A program made the translations under genes and the position numbers. A stretch of 64,000 nt of DNA from Flavobacteriaceae bacterium MAR_2010_188. Lineage in GTDB: Bacteria; Bacteroidota; Bacteroidia; Flavobacteriales; Flavobacteriaceae. The stretch lies in assembly GCA_900104375.1 (NCBI GenBank), contig LT629302.1:2253501-2317500 (forward strand). The letters are read 5' to 3'. Positions 27,706-37,796 of this stretch are shown piece after piece (the stretch's first letter is position 1; the number at the start of each line of letters is the position of its first letter). A model generated the notes under the pieces. That model saw only the letters and a program-made list of their open reading frames with translations, searched no databases and was not told where the DNA came from.

Positions 27706-28702
27706 TCATCTTGATTTCTTCAGTTGGGGTGTTAGCCATTCTTTCAATCACCGGAATCACTTTATTGGTAAGTTTGGCCATATGACTAAAATCCATAAGT
27801 TGTACTTCATCTCCAGCTTTATGATATTCATCAAAGTTGGTCAAATCACAAGTTGAAATAGTATGACATGGTGTTTTGAAGGCTTGATAAAATGCATAAT
27901 TATCCGAACGCATAAACAAATTATATTTTTTTGAAACATCGGACATTCCGATGAAGTTGTCACCGGCATAACTATTCATCTTTTCTGCCAAATTAGAGAG
28001 TTCGTAACCGGTTATAAAGGCAACATAATCCCTTCCCACAAATGGAACGCCGGTCATTTCAAAGTTCAGCATCGTATAAAGTTCAATATTCTTTTTCTTT
28101 AATTCTTCCGCAAGATGTTGTGACCCTTTAAGACCTTTTTCTTCCGCAGAAAAGAATGCGAAAATGATACTTCTCTTATTGGTTTGCTTAGTCCCAAAAT
28201 ATTTGGCGATTTCCATTATTGTGGAGGTTCCCGAAGCATTATCATTAGCGCCATTAGCAATAGAATCTCCTACTTGGCCTTTCATTACCCCGATATGGTC
28301 ATAATGCGCACCTATAACTATATATTCGTTTTTTAACTGTGGGTCACTACCTTCTACAACACCAACAACATTAAAAGTGTTTAAATCGTTCAGCATAAAG
28401 TTGTCGCGATAACTTTCAAAATATGGCTTTACACCAACCGTTTTTAAATAATCTTCAATGTAGGTTGCGGCTTTATCTATTCCTTCACTACCTGCTTCTC
28501 TCCCCTCTAAGTCGTCCGAGGCGAAAAACGAAAGGTTCTTTTTTATATCGTCTGCAGAGACAGAATAACTATTCGATACCGAAGTCTGACTTTTAGTCTG
28601 GGGAGTAGACAATGTGGTGGTAGTACTAGTTTTATCAGGGCTCGGTGTAGATTTACATCCTAATAACCCGATTGTCCCAACAAGGAATAAAAGTTTTTTC
28701 AT
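27698..28702 (-). CDS. M28-family metallopeptidase lipoprotein
   Basis: A 334-aa zinc aminopeptidase-like protein with a lipoprotein signal (GTIGLLGC, Cys16) and a Ser/Thr-rich linker. The M28 metal site is seen as IGAHYDHIG (His), GANDNASGTSTIME (Asp), SAEEKGLKGS (Glu-Glu) and a late His in TPCHTIS. One position reads NFEMTG, where the usual ligand is Asp (NxDM), so Glu replaces Asp. A short-peptide aminopeptidase facing the periplasm or surface is expected. Confidence 0.9.
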   Translation of the reverse strand: MKKLLFLVGTIGLLGCKSTPSPDKTSTTTTLSTPQTKSQTSVSNSYSVSADDIKKNLSFFASDDLEGREAGSEGIDKAATYIEDYLKTVGVKPYFESYRDNFMLNDLNTFNVVGVVEGSDPQLKNEYIVIGAHYDHIGVMKGQVGDSIANGANDNASGTSTIMEIAKYFGTKQTNKRSIIFAFFSAEEKGLKGSQHLAEELKKKNIELYTMLNFEMTGVPFVGRDYVAFITGYELSNLAEKMNSYAGDNFIGMSDVSKKYNLFMRSDNYAFYQAFKTPCHTISTCDLTNFDEYHKAGDEVQLMDFSHMAKLTNKVIPVIERMANTPTEEIKMNE

Positions 28703-28859
28703 ATCGATAATTTAGACGGTAAATATATAAAATTGAATAAGGCTTTTTTATCACTAAGCTGAAGAAAGATAGCTGTATTATTCTATTCTTTGAAAATTGC
28801 AATTAACAGCTTAAAACGAAATGCTCAAGTTGAAAAATATTGAATAATTAGGAAGACAT

Positions 28860-28888
28860 AAAAAAAGCTAGGTAAATATACCTAGCTT
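28860..28888 (-). terminator. rho-independent terminator of pdhC
   Basis: Ten-base perfect stem (AAGCTAGGTA / TACCTAGCTT) with a four-base loop; on the minus strand it is followed by a run of T, about 80 bases after the pdhC stop. The rest of the 28.70-28.97 kb spacer shows nothing further. Confidence 0.8.
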
Positions 28889-28969
28889 AATATAAATATT
28901 GCAAACTTCATCATAAGTTAAAGCTTACTAATAGAATTGATAAGTTCTAATATTGGTGGCCAAAACTAT

Positions 28970-30712
28970 TTAACCGACCAGCATCGTCACCGGATTCTCG
29001 ATATATCCTTTTAGAGTTTGTAAAAATTGAGCTCCAGTTGCACCATCTACTGTCCTATGATCACAGGCAAGCGAAAGCTTCATGGTATTTCCGGCAACAA
29101 CTTGACCGTTTTTAACCACTGGTTTTTGAATAATAGTACCAACAGAAAGTATCGCAGAGTTAGGTTGATTAATAATCGAAGTGAAACTTTCGATACCAAA
29201 CATTCCTAAATTTGAAACTGTGAATGTACTGCCTTCCATTTCGTCTGGCTTCAGTTTTTTGTTTCTTGCTCGTCCCGCAAATTCTTTTATTGCTGCGCCT
29301 AATTGCGGCAAACTCTGTTCATTTGCGAATTTTACAACCGGAACAACCAATCCATCTTCAACCGCCACCGCAACACCAATGTGTACGTGGTTATTTAACC
29401 TCATCTTATCAGGAAACCATTGAGAGTTAACTTGTGGATGCAGTTTAAGTGCAAGTGCACAAGCCTTAACAATCATATCGTTAAAAGAAATCTTAGTGTC
29501 TGGCAAGGAATTGTATTGCTCTCTAAAAGCAATGGCATTATCCATATCGAACTCAACATTAAGATAATAATGTGGCGCTGTAAATTTGGATTCACCTAAA
29601 CGTTTGGCGATAACCTTACGCATTTGTGAATTCGGTTTTTCATCGAAATCTTCTTGACCAGTTGGAACAAATTTACCGACCGCTCCAACATTTGAAGCCT
29701 CCGGAGTATAAGATTCTACATCGCGTTTTACAATACGACCATTTTCACCAGAACCTTTAATTTTATTAAGTTGAACGCCTTTGTCCTCTGCCATTTTCTT
29801 AGCTAGTGGAGACGCAAATATTCTATCAGAATCAGATGCAGAACTAGAAGTTGAAACCTCTTTCTTAGCTGCTGGAGCTTCCTCTTTAGGAGCCTTGACT
29901 TTTTCTTCTGTTTTATCTTGTTTAGCTTCAGTTTTAGGAGCTTCAGATGATTTAGAACCAGAGCTATAATTTTTTGCTATTCCTGATACATCGGTACCTT
30001 TAGGACCGATTATGGCGAGTAAAGAATCAACTTTTGCAGTTTCGCCTTCTTGTAAACCAACTTCTAATAAAGTACCAGACTGGAATGATTCAAATTCCAT
30101 AGTTGCCTTGTCGGTTTCTATTTCGGCAAGAATATCACCTTCTTCAACTTTATCGCCGACTTTCTTTAACCATGTCGCCACAGTTCCTTCTTCCATAGTA
30201 TCACTAAGACGTGGCATAGTAACTACAATTACTCCTTCTGGGAGCTCATCTTTAGAAGAAGTTTCTCCTTTTGATTGTGACTCATCTTCTGAATCGTCAT
30301 CGTCCGATTCTTTTTCTTCTTTTGGTTCTTTAGAATTCTTTGATTCTTTAGAGTCTTCTGATTTTGTGTCGTCTTCGTCTTCAGATTCGTTATCCTCTTC
30401 GTCCTTTTCTTCCTTCTTTTCTTCTTTTTTTGAATCTGATTTAGAACCATTCAATAAATCTGAAATATCTTCACCTTCTTCGCCAATAATCGCCAATAGC
30501 TCATCTACTTTAGTGGTTTCACCTTCTTGAACGCCAATATGCAACAAGGTTCCTTCGTGAAAGGATTCAAATTCCATCGTTGCCTTGTCAGTTTCAATTT
30601 CGGCCAAAATATCTCCTTCTACAATCTTATCCCCAACTTTTTTTAACCAGCTCGCAACGGTACCTTCTTCCATGGTATCGCTAAGGCGTGGCATATTTAT
30701 TACTTCGGCCAT
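28970..30712 (-). CDS. pdhC: pyruvate dehydrogenase complex E2, dihydrolipoamide acetyltransferase
   Basis: The 580-aa E2 core moves acetyl groups from E1-bound TPP to CoA. Two lipoyl domains (about residues 1-78 and 163-240) each hold the lipoylated lysine in EIETDKATMEFES. A peripheral subunit-binding domain follows at about 298-335 (IFASPLAKKMAEDKGVQLNKIKGSG). The catalytic domain ends with DHRTVDGATGAQFL, which has the active-site His and Asp. The linker between the lipoyl domains is unusually rich in Ser, Glu, Asp and Lys. It follows pdhA by 3 bases. Confidence 0.96.
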   Translation of the reverse strand: MAEVINMPRLSDTMEEGTVASWLKKVGDKIVEGDILAEIETDKATMEFESFHEGTLLHIGVQEGETTKVDELLAIIGEEGEDISDLLNGSKSDSKKEEKKEEKDEEDNESEDEDDTKSEDSKESKNSKEPKEEKESDDDDSEDESQSKGETSSKDELPEGVIVVTMPRLSDTMEEGTVATWLKKVGDKVEEGDILAEIETDKATMEFESFQSGTLLEVGLQEGETAKVDSLLAIIGPKGTDVSGIAKNYSSGSKSSEAPKTEAKQDKTEEKVKAPKEEAPAAKKEVSTSSSASDSDRIFASPLAKKMAEDKGVQLNKIKGSGENGRIVKRDVESYTPEASNVGAVGKFVPTGQEDFDEKPNSQMRKVIAKRLGESKFTAPHYYLNVEFDMDNAIAFREQYNSLPDTKISFNDMIVKACALALKLHPQVNSQWFPDKMRLNNHVHIGVAVAVEDGLVVPVVKFANEQSLPQLGAAIKEFAGRARNKKLKPDEMEGSTFTVSNLGMFGIESFTSIINQPNSAILSVGTIIQKPVVKNGQVVAGNTMKLSLACDHRTVDGATGAQFLQTLKGYIENPVTMLVG

Positions 30713-30715
30713 AAC

Positions 30716-31717
30716 TTATAATTTGTGTTTGATAAAAGGGTAGTCTTCTTGTTCGTAAACCGCATCGTACATCACGCTCTTTTCTGGATAAGGTGATTCT
30801 TCCGCGAATTTTTCACATTCGTTGACCAAGTCCTTTACACGTTTATCTATTTTCTTTAATTCTTCTTCTGTCGCATATTTCTCCTCAAGGATTACATCCT
30901 TAACTTGAGTAATCGGATCAATTTTCTTGTATTCTGCTACTTCGTCCTTGGTACGGTAATGTTGTGCATCACTCATGGAGTGTCCACGATAACGATACGT
31001 CTTTAATTCCAAAAATGTTGGGCCATCCCCTCTTCTCGCACGCTGAATCGCTTCATCAAAAGCTTCAGCCACCTTAATTGGATTCATTCCATCCACTGGG
31101 CCACATGGCATTTCGTAACCAAGACCTAGTTTCCAAATTTCAGTATGATTGGCAGTTCTTCCGACGGAAGTTCCCATGGCGTAACCATTGTTTTCACAAA
31201 CAAAAACTACTGGTAATTTCCATAACATGGCCAAGTTAAAACTCTCGTGAAGTGAACCTTGTCTTGCAGCACCATCACCAAAACAGCATAAGGTCACTGC
31301 TTCTCTTTCAAAATATTTATCACCAAAGGCAATACCAGCTCCCAATGGGATTTGGCCTCCAACAATTCCATGCCCACCGTAAAAACGATGTTCTTTAGAA
31401 AATATATGCATCGATCCACCTAAGCCTTGGGATGTACCAGTGGCTTTTCCGTAAAGCTCTGCCATTACACGTTTAGGGTCCACACCCATACCAATAGGTT
31501 GTACGTGGTTCCTGTAGGCGGTAATCATTTTATCCTTGGTAAGGTCCATCGCATGCAATGCGCCTGCTAAGACTGCTTCCTGCCCGTTATATAGATGAAG
31601 AAAACCTCTTACTTTTTGTTGAATATATACCGCTGCCAGCTTATCCTCGAATTTTCTCCAGAAGGACATGTCCTCATACCACTTTAGATATGTTTCTTTT
31701 GTTATTTTTTGCATCAA
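30716..31717 (-). CDS. pdhA: pyruvate dehydrogenase E1 component, alpha subunit
   Basis: A 333-aa TPP-binding subunit of the E1 heterotetramer. The family segments LHLYNGQEAVLAG, YGGHGIVGGQIPLGAGIAFG, the TPP motif GDGAARQGSLHESFNLAMLW...CENN and TYRYRGHSMSDAQHYR (phosphorylation-loop region) are present. The beta subunit gene is not adjacent, so it must lie elsewhere. A second Met one codon on is an alternative start. The order is cdd, pdhA, pdhC. Confidence 0.96.
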   Translation of the reverse strand: MMQKITKETYLKWYEDMSFWRKFEDKLAAVYIQQKVRGFLHLYNGQEAVLAGALHAMDLTKDKMITAYRNHVQPIGMGVDPKRVMAELYGKATGTSQGLGGSMHIFSKEHRFYGGHGIVGGQIPLGAGIAFGDKYFEREAVTLCCFGDGAARQGSLHESFNLAMLWKLPVVFVCENNGYAMGTSVGRTANHTEIWKLGLGYEMPCGPVDGMNPIKVAEAFDEAIQRARRGDGPTFLELKTYRYRGHSMSDAQHYRTKDEVAEYKKIDPITQVKDVILEEKYATEEELKKIDKRVKDLVNECEKFAEESPYPEKSVMYDAVYEQEDYPFIKHKL

Positions 31718-31802
31718 ATCGTGTAATTAGAATACGATTAACAAAAATAGCACATTCAGCATTAATGCAAAAACCGTATCTGTATAAAGTAAAAGTTATT
31801 TT

Positions 31803-32285
31803 TTAAAGTAAAGAGCCATCAAAAATTAAAGGAAGAATATTTTTTAGACTTTCAGATCTTACCACTTTCCCGGTTTCTCCCATAAAAAAGATTTCAATCG
31901 GCGAATCCTGCTTTACCTCGTATTCTGCAATCGACTGTCTACAAGCGCCACAAGGAGGAATTGGGGTAATGGTATTGCTAGTAAGCGACCCGGCAGTGAG
32001 CGCCATGGTCAAAATTTTTACATCGGGATATTGAGAGCCCGCATAAAATATAGCAGTTCGCTCGGCACATAAGCCAGATGGATAGGATGCGTTTTCTTGG
32101 TTATTCCCGGTAATTACTTCGCCATTTTCTAGAGAAATGGCAACTCCTACCGCAAATTTTGAGTAAGGTGCGTAGGCCTTTTTCCTAGCATCGATTGCCT
32201 TATAGATTAGATTTTTGGCATGATCAGGGAGCTCATCTATATTATCAAAAACGTCTAGGTTTGTTTCTAATGTAACTTTTTTCAT
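31803..32285 (-). CDS. cdd: cytidine deaminase
   Basis: A 160-aa zinc enzyme that deaminates cytidine and deoxycytidine. The active-site glutamate and first zinc ligand are in SGLCAERTAIF, and the other two cysteines are in PIPPCGACRQSIAEY. The length fits the tetrameric homologues with a short N-terminal extension. It lies between the T9SS genes and pdhA on the same strand; a hairpin separates it from porV. Confidence 0.95.
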   Translation of the reverse strand: MKKVTLETNLDVFDNIDELPDHAKNLIYKAIDARKKAYAPYSKFAVGVAISLENGEVITGNNQENASYPSGLCAERTAIFYAGSQYPDVKILTMALTAGSLTSNTITPIPPCGACRQSIAEYEVKQDSPIEIFFMGETGKVVRSESLKNILPLIFDGSLL

Positions 32286-32312
32286 ATCAACAATCGCATG
32301 GATTTATTATAA

Positions 32313-32352
32313 ACAAAAAACTACCGCTGTCTTTAGTATGGCGATAGTTTTT
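32313..32352 (-). terminator. probable terminator of porV
   Basis: Inverted repeat AAAAACTA-CGC / GCG-TAGTTTTT, with one mismatch in the stem and a long loop, is followed on the minus strand by T-rich sequence just after the porV stop. Confidence 0.5.
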
Positions 32353-32375
32353 GAAATATTTAATTTGAATAATTT

Positions 32376-33611
32376 CTAGTATTCATCATAAGCATCGTCA
32401 CCAAAATTAAAGGTCAACGAAAATCTTAAAGTATTTTCTAATGGACTCTGAATTCTTGAAGCAGAGAATAAATATGAAAGATCAATATTTATAGCACTGT
32501 ATTTAAAGCCAGCTCCTAAGGCAAAAAACTTACGTGCGCCTTTTTCTTCGGCTTCGTTAAAGTAACCCGCTCTAAATGCAAAGGCATCCTGATATCTGTA
32601 TTCTGCTCCTAAAGAGTATGTAAACTCCTTGATCTCCTCACTAAATCCGCCGGGCGCATCTCCAAAAGATTGAAAAACTCCTCTTAAAAAATTTACGTCG
32701 GTAGATTGTCCTTCGATGATGTAATTAGAATCTTCTGAAACTAATTGGTCTTCTCCGTCTTGATATCCGGCAGTCTCCCCACTTTCATTATACTCGATTC
32801 TTGTACCTAAAACTGGAGGTGTTGGTACCAGAAGTTTATTGAATTCTGCAGTAACTGCAAGCTTATTATATTCATCAAAAATAAAATCGAAACCTCCACC
32901 AACTTTTAAATTGGTTGGGATAAAGTTTTCCCTTCCGGCATCGTCATACTTAATTTTTGGACCTAAGTTTTGGATGGCAAAACCTAATCTATATACTCCA
33001 TTAAAATCATTATAGGCTTCTTCTTCACTTTGATAAAAACCTGCGATATCTACTCCTACAGAACTTGCAGCACCGGCATTTTGATCCACTGCTTGAATTC
33101 TTAAGTCTGACCTAAGATATCTTAATGCAACCGCCATTGAAAATTGTTCAGCTAATCTAAGTGAGTAAGAAACATCAAACGTAAGTTCGTTCGGCTTTTC
33201 TATCAAAGCTTCAGAAAATTCATCTTGAACGATTTCAATTTCACCTAAACTAAAGTATTTGAAACTTACACCAAATGCACTTTGCTCGTTAAACCTGTTG
33301 AAATAAGTGACATTTCCTAAGAAAATATCGTTTACAAGTTTGCTCAAATAGGGCGTATAGCTAACTCCAATCCCAGATTTAGTTTCTGAAAATGAATATT
33401 TCGCAGGATTCCACTGTTGGCTATAGGCATCTGCACTAGTAGCAACACCGATATCTCCCATACCGGCTGCTCTTGCATCAGAAGCAATAAGCAAAAATGG
33501 CACACCTGTTGTAATAACACGTGAATCTTCGTATGGAATTATTACAACATCTTGCGCAAAGGTTGTATTATAGGCAGCAAAGGCTATTAGGGCAAGAAAA
33601 AAATGTTTCAT
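32376..33611 (-). CDS. porV: type IX secretion outer membrane protein PorV
   Basis: A 411-aa 14-strand outer-membrane barrel (LptO/PorV family), the shuttle that carries T9SS cargo from the translocon to PorU. Signal peptide MKHFFLALIAFAAYNTTFAQ; the frame opens 6 codons earlier but the ATG at 33611 gives this signal. Seen: ASDARAAGMGDIGVATSADAYSQQWNPAKYSF, typical of the UPF0164/PorV N-terminus, and regular alternating strands ending SLTFNFGD. It lies 49 bases from porU on the same strand. Confidence 0.94.
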   Translation of the reverse strand: MKHFFLALIAFAAYNTTFAQDVVIIPYEDSRVITTGVPFLLIASDARAAGMGDIGVATSADAYSQQWNPAKYSFSETKSGIGVSYTPYLSKLVNDIFLGNVTYFNRFNEQSAFGVSFKYFSLGEIEIVQDEFSEALIEKPNELTFDVSYSLRLAEQFSMAVALRYLRSDLRIQAVDQNAGAASSVGVDIAGFYQSEEEAYNDFNGVYRLGFAIQNLGPKIKYDDAGRENFIPTNLKVGGGFDFIFDEYNKLAVTAEFNKLLVPTPPVLGTRIEYNESGETAGYQDGEDQLVSEDSNYIIEGQSTDVNFLRGVFQSFGDAPGGFSEEIKEFTYSLGAEYRYQDAFAFRAGYFNEAEEKGARKFFALGAGFKYSAINIDLSYLFSASRIQSPLENTLRFSLTFNFGDDAYDEY

Positions 33612-33661
33612 CTGTTTTTTTATAGTCATGTTAGCTTATTAGGATTGCCAATATTGGTCGG

Positions 33662-33691
33662 CAAATATAATTCAATATTATAGTATTACAA
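33662..33691 (-). promoter_or_regulatory. possible promoter for porV
   Basis: On the minus strand, TTG (33689-33691), 19 bases, then TATATTTG (33662-33669), close to the Bacteroidota consensus. It lies in the 3' end of porU and the porU-porV spacer, so porV could also be transcribed separately from porU. Confidence 0.45.
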
Positions 33692-36600
33692 GTTTTTGGA
33701 TTTTTTCAACCTGTCGGTTTAACTGGCTAGATCTAACCTTTAATTTGTAGATGTAGACACCTTTACCAATGCGATCACCAAAATCATCCCGACCATCCCA
33801 AACAATATCTTTGGAAAGCGAACTTGTGCTTGTCTTCCCATCTCCAGAAGTTTGACCGTTTAGGGTTCTCACCAATTTACCCGAGACGGTAAAGATTTGT
33901 ATTGAAACGTCCAAAACATCAGAACTATTGTGATTGAACCAAAATTCAGTGTAATCTACAAACGGATTTGGATAGTTTAATACATTTTCGATAACCAGTT
34001 GTTCATCCTCGTCGTAAACTATAAACTGTATCTCTGTGATCGATGAATTGTTATATACATCCCATGCCTTTATGGTTAGAGTATGAATTCCCGGTTCTAA
34101 ATCCCGGAATGGATATGATAACGTTCCGGTAGTGTAGTCATCTACGTTAGCTTTGTAATATTCGTTTAGTATAAAAGGATTTGTTTCATCACCATCTAAT
34201 ATGGCCAAAATATCGTGCCCAATACCGCTTGCGGTATTTATTCCATGTTCATCAGTTAGCTTAGCAACCAGAGTTGGAGCTTCATTGGTGATTCCTCCAG
34301 AAACGAAATTCTCATCATTCATATAAAGATTCACAACCGGACCGATATTGTCTTCTTCGGCGTTTTCATTGATGCCCCCGATTTGGATGGATAGATTTGC
34401 CCCGGTCCTATCTTCTAGTTCATTAGTCCGTTTTGCATAAAAACTAGCCTTTCCGGTCCCAACGGGAACGCCAATATCCCTTGGCACTACGAATTCGAAA
34501 CTGAATAATCCATTTTCAACCGAGGCTTGTCCTTTAAATATAATCTCACCCAGAGTTTTAAAATCCAGTTTAATGATATTGCCATTATTATCCCTAGTCC
34601 CATCATTTGCCAAGGTGGTTCTAGAAATTTCTTTATCAAAGATTGTTGCAGTAAGGGTTCCATTAAAATTGGATAAAATAGAACCTGAACCGTCGGTAAC
34701 TTCCCCACTCAACTTTACCTTATCTAAAGCTTTTAGCACATTTCCTTGTGAAGCTGAGGCATTCCCGTTTATTTGGGTAAGGCGAATATTCGGCTCTGGA
34801 ATGGCAAGTTTCATTGCAGGATCACCAATACAAAATACCAATCGCTTTTGCGAAAGACCAGCAATTCCGGCATCGTTCTTTGTTTGACGAAGCGCTTCCG
34901 CAATCGATAATTCTTCATCTGTATTATATGAAAACAGATATTTTTCCATTATCACGTTAAAAGCAGTACCGACCGTGACGAAAATCTGTCTCGTTGTGGT
35001 AAGAAGACTTACAGCCCCACCTTTTTTGTTCCAATATATATACTCTCCTGCGGTAGGCCTTTGAGGATTATCGAACCTGGTATATTCACAGGTAACCGTT
35101 ATAAAACAGTTGTATTTGCAAAGATTGGTGATTTCTTGAGCATCGATTTTATCGAAAATCCGTTCTGCAGCAAGACCATCTTCACCCCCATGACCAAAAT
35201 AATTTACCGCAATTGCCCCAACTTCTATGGCATCCTTTATTTCTTTATTCACCGCGGGATAGCGCTCACCGCTAGAGGAAGATTCTTGTTCAAAAGAATC
35301 TGAGTGAATCTTAACCACATTTATATATGGTTTGTTATCGGTAACTTCATTGCCGATGTCGTTAGTTGTCTTTTGAAGAACCTCTTCATAAGGCAAATCC
35401 ACATCATCACTTATCACAATATAATTATTGCGCCAGCTGCCATAAGCTTCTGGTGCGTAATACTGTTCAATTTTTGTGACCATATCACGAGCAAGGTCCA
35501 AATTATCTACGAGCATCCGGCCCAATGCGATATCCAACTTATCAGAATTATCTAATTCACCTTCGTTATCATCCATCATTCCATAGAAATCGTCTGAAAT
35601 AAAAGAACTAGTTAAACTAAAACTGTTATATGCATGCCAAGAAGGAACAATATTGGAGTTGTTTGGGATTCTATCCTTATAGTCGTACGATGAGTCTCCA
35701 AAGAGACAAACGTATTTCACCCGGTTTTCTGGCGAACTAGCATTCCAATAAACATATCTTATGAAATTACGGATTGCAGAAATATCTTGGCTGCCAGAAC
35801 TGAACTCGAGGTAAATATCGTCCAGGCTTACCACCTTCACATTTAGCCCATATTCTTTCCTATTGATTTCTGCTAAGCGTTCTGACTGCGAAACCAAAAA
35901 CTTAGGCGTAATTATAAGGTAATCGATATCCCGAAATTCTCCGGCTTCGCCATTAAAAATAGTTCCCTTTAAATTTTGATTTGCTACTGTAGAATTGCGA
36001 TCACTTTCTGGAGTCAAAAAGCCATTGGATGAAATAGCAATGTATTTTTGTGCTCTTCCCGCGTAATCTTTAAAGGTGAAATTTGCCTGAACTCCGGAAT
36101 TGGTAATAGAACTTACATTGAATTGGTCGCTGATGTTCCAAACTTCGAACACGTTTGAAGCTTGAGTGAGATTATATTGAACAACGCCTGAAGTATTCAC
36201 TACATTCTTGCTTTGGAAAATCATTTGCTCACCTTCAAAAGTAAGAGCTCTGGTAGCTTCAACCGAAATATAATCCAAATAGCCAAGAGACGACGGATTC
36301 CCATTATTGTTATACCTGAGTTGAAAATTGAGCTGGTCAGAATTCAATGTTTGCTGACCAATATACGTACCACCGCTGGCTAACACAGGCTCGTTGGCAG
36401 GCTGAAACCTAAAATTAGCGATGTCCGTGCCGTTTAGAGAAACCGACATATCGGTTTGAACATCCGACACCGCGGCAGCATAAACTTTCACGATGGCTGG
36501 TTCTGTTAGTGAAACATTTGGGAATTCAAATTTAAATTCCTTCACATTATCTACATCAAACCGGTCGCCCAACCATCGTCGCCCAAGCTTAACCAAATTA

Positions 36601-37538
36601 TATTCATCGACTTCATGAAATTGATAATCTTGAAACGTATTGACTTGCAAGGTTGCTTCTGATGTTGGCTCTATAAAATTTTGAATTCGTTTTGCGGGCT
36701 TACTTCCTACCTTAATATAATAGTATGTTTTGTCGGTGTAAAGATTAAGGTTGGTATTACTTTCAGAATTATAACCCTCAGGGCCTTCCGCATAAAACAA
36801 AATGTAATCAGAATCGTCTAATTTTGAATCTTCCTCCCCAACAAACTCGATTGCATTTTCGGTTAGGTCTATCGGGGCATCAATACTATTGCTGTACGGC
36901 AACATAGCACCACCATTGCCAAACACTCCGATGTTTTGAGGATTTACTTTATTAACATCTATTCCAATTTCCCTTAAAAATCCTTTGGAAATTTTATAAA
37001 CACCGGTTTCTTCCACTATAAATCTATAGAAAGAACCATCCGCCAAGCTAGAATTTATTATTTCTTGTCGAGAAAAGGCTGACCGCATCCTGTTGGCCCT
37101 TGAAGCAATGGTATAAGAAATTGCAAATGAGACCAGTTTCTTAAATCCGCCGTTATCTTTTATTATGGGTGCCAACTCCAAAACTGCAGATATTTTACCG
37201 CGGTCTATAGAGTTACTTAGTTTAATGTTATGGTCTTTAGGTATAAGATTCTGTGGTAAATCTTTTAATTCTGAAGCAGTTATACTTTCGTATCGAGGAT
37301 TTAACAGTTTGATTGACTTTTCGTTAATTTTTTGGTCCAGACTCCATTCTGAATAAAAAAATAATCCTTTATCATCTGAAAAGTTATAGTTTTGCCGATC
37401 GAAACCGGGAAGGGTAAATTTTGCGTAAGTAGTCGCCATTTCAACTGAACTAGACCAATTTATTTGGAATTGTTTTTCCTGGGCGAAGAAGAAATTGAAT
37501 AAAAGTGTGAAAATTAGGGCGAGTAAACGTCTTTTCAT
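33678..37538 (-). CDS. porU: type IX secretion system sortase PorU
   Basis: A 1286-aa gingipain-like C25 cysteine peptidase that cleaves the C-terminal signal of T9SS cargo and attaches it at the surface. Signal peptide MKRRLLALIFTLLFNFFFAQ. The C25 catalytic domain spans about residues 540-880, with the catalytic His in NYFGHGGEDGL and the catalytic Cys in TVTCEYTRFDNPQRPTAGE. The N-terminal third holds beta-rich regions, and the C-terminus is a FlgD-like/CTD sandwich (NYPNPFVDYTEFWFNHN to GKGVYIYKLKVRS). The length fits the flavobacterial form. It is divergent from gldJ. Confidence 0.95.
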   Translation of the reverse strand: MKRRLLALIFTLLFNFFFAQEKQFQINWSSSVEMATTYAKFTLPGFDRQNYNFSDDKGLFFYSEWSLDQKINEKSIKLLNPRYESITASELKDLPQNLIPKDHNIKLSNSIDRGKISAVLELAPIIKDNGGFKKLVSFAISYTIASRANRMRSAFSRQEIINSSLADGSFYRFIVEETGVYKISKGFLREIGIDVNKVNPQNIGVFGNGGAMLPYSNSIDAPIDLTENAIEFVGEEDSKLDDSDYILFYAEGPEGYNSESNTNLNLYTDKTYYYIKVGSKPAKRIQNFIEPTSEATLQVNTFQDYQFHEVDEYNLVKLGRRWLGDRFDVDNVKEFKFEFPNVSLTEPAIVKVYAAAVSDVQTDMSVSLNGTDIANFRFQPANEPVLASGGTYIGQQTLNSDQLNFQLRYNNNGNPSSLGYLDYISVEATRALTFEGEQMIFQSKNVVNTSGVVQYNLTQASNVFEVWNISDQFNVSSITNSGVQANFTFKDYAGRAQKYIAISSNGFLTPESDRNSTVANQNLKGTIFNGEAGEFRDIDYLIITPKFLVSQSERLAEINRKEYGLNVKVVSLDDIYLEFSSGSQDISAIRNFIRYVYWNASSPENRVKYVCLFGDSSYDYKDRIPNNSNIVPSWHAYNSFSLTSSFISDDFYGMMDDNEGELDNSDKLDIALGRMLVDNLDLARDMVTKIEQYYAPEAYGSWRNNYIVISDDVDLPYEEVLQKTTNDIGNEVTDNKPYINVVKIHSDSFEQESSSSGERYPAVNKEIKDAIEVGAIAVNYFGHGGEDGLAAERIFDKIDAQEITNLCKYNCFITVTCEYTRFDNPQRPTAGEYIYWNKKGGAVSLLTTTRQIFVTVGTAFNVIMEKYLFSYNTDEELSIAEALRQTKNDAGIAGLSQKRLVFCIGDPAMKLAIPEPNIRLTQINGNASASQGNVLKALDKVKLSGEVTDGSGSILSNFNGTLTATIFDKEISRTTLANDGTRDNNGNIIKLDFKTLGEIIFKGQASVENGLFSFEFVVPRDIGVPVGTGKASFYAKRTNELEDRTGANLSIQIGGINENAEEDNIGPVVNLYMNDENFVSGGITNEAPTLVAKLTDEHGINTASGIGHDILAILDGDETNPFILNEYYKANVDDYTTGTLSYPFRDLEPGIHTLTIKAWDVYNNSSITEIQFIVYDEDEQLVIENVLNYPNPFVDYTEFWFNHNSSDVLDVSIQIFTVSGKLVRTLNGQTSGDGKTSTSSLSKDIVWDGRDDFGDRIGKGVYIYKLKVRSSQLNRQVEKIQKLVIL

Positions 37539-37728
37539 ATAAGATTTAACGTAGCTATAATGTTGATATTATAGTGGTGTAAAAATTTCTTCAAAGTTAC
37601 AACAATATTTGATTTTATGCTGCGTTATTAAACTGCGTCAGTGAGGCCAAAAACCTCAAAAAATCCGACGTGTTGTATCAAAACTAGGATGAAATACACT
37701 TTTTTTTAATCATTTTCCTAAAAAAGAG

Positions 37729-37757
37729 TTGGAGTTTTGCCTTTAATTGCTATATTG
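37729..37757 (+). promoter_or_regulatory. possible promoter for gldJ
   Basis: TTG (37729-37731), 19 bases, then TATATTG (37751-37757), one base short of the full TAnnTTTG motif, 40 bases before the gldJ ATG. The 37.54-37.80 kb divergent spacer holds no gene. Confidence 0.4.
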
Positions 37758-37796
37758 CGTGTCTAAATTAATTTGACTTACTTAAAAAGTGTGGAT

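Noticed and set aside
30012..30530. Long open frame opposite the pdhC linker (172 codons)
   Set aside because: It is an antisense shadow of the Ser/Glu-rich linker of pdhC; its protein is nearly all Ser and Phe and has no motif.
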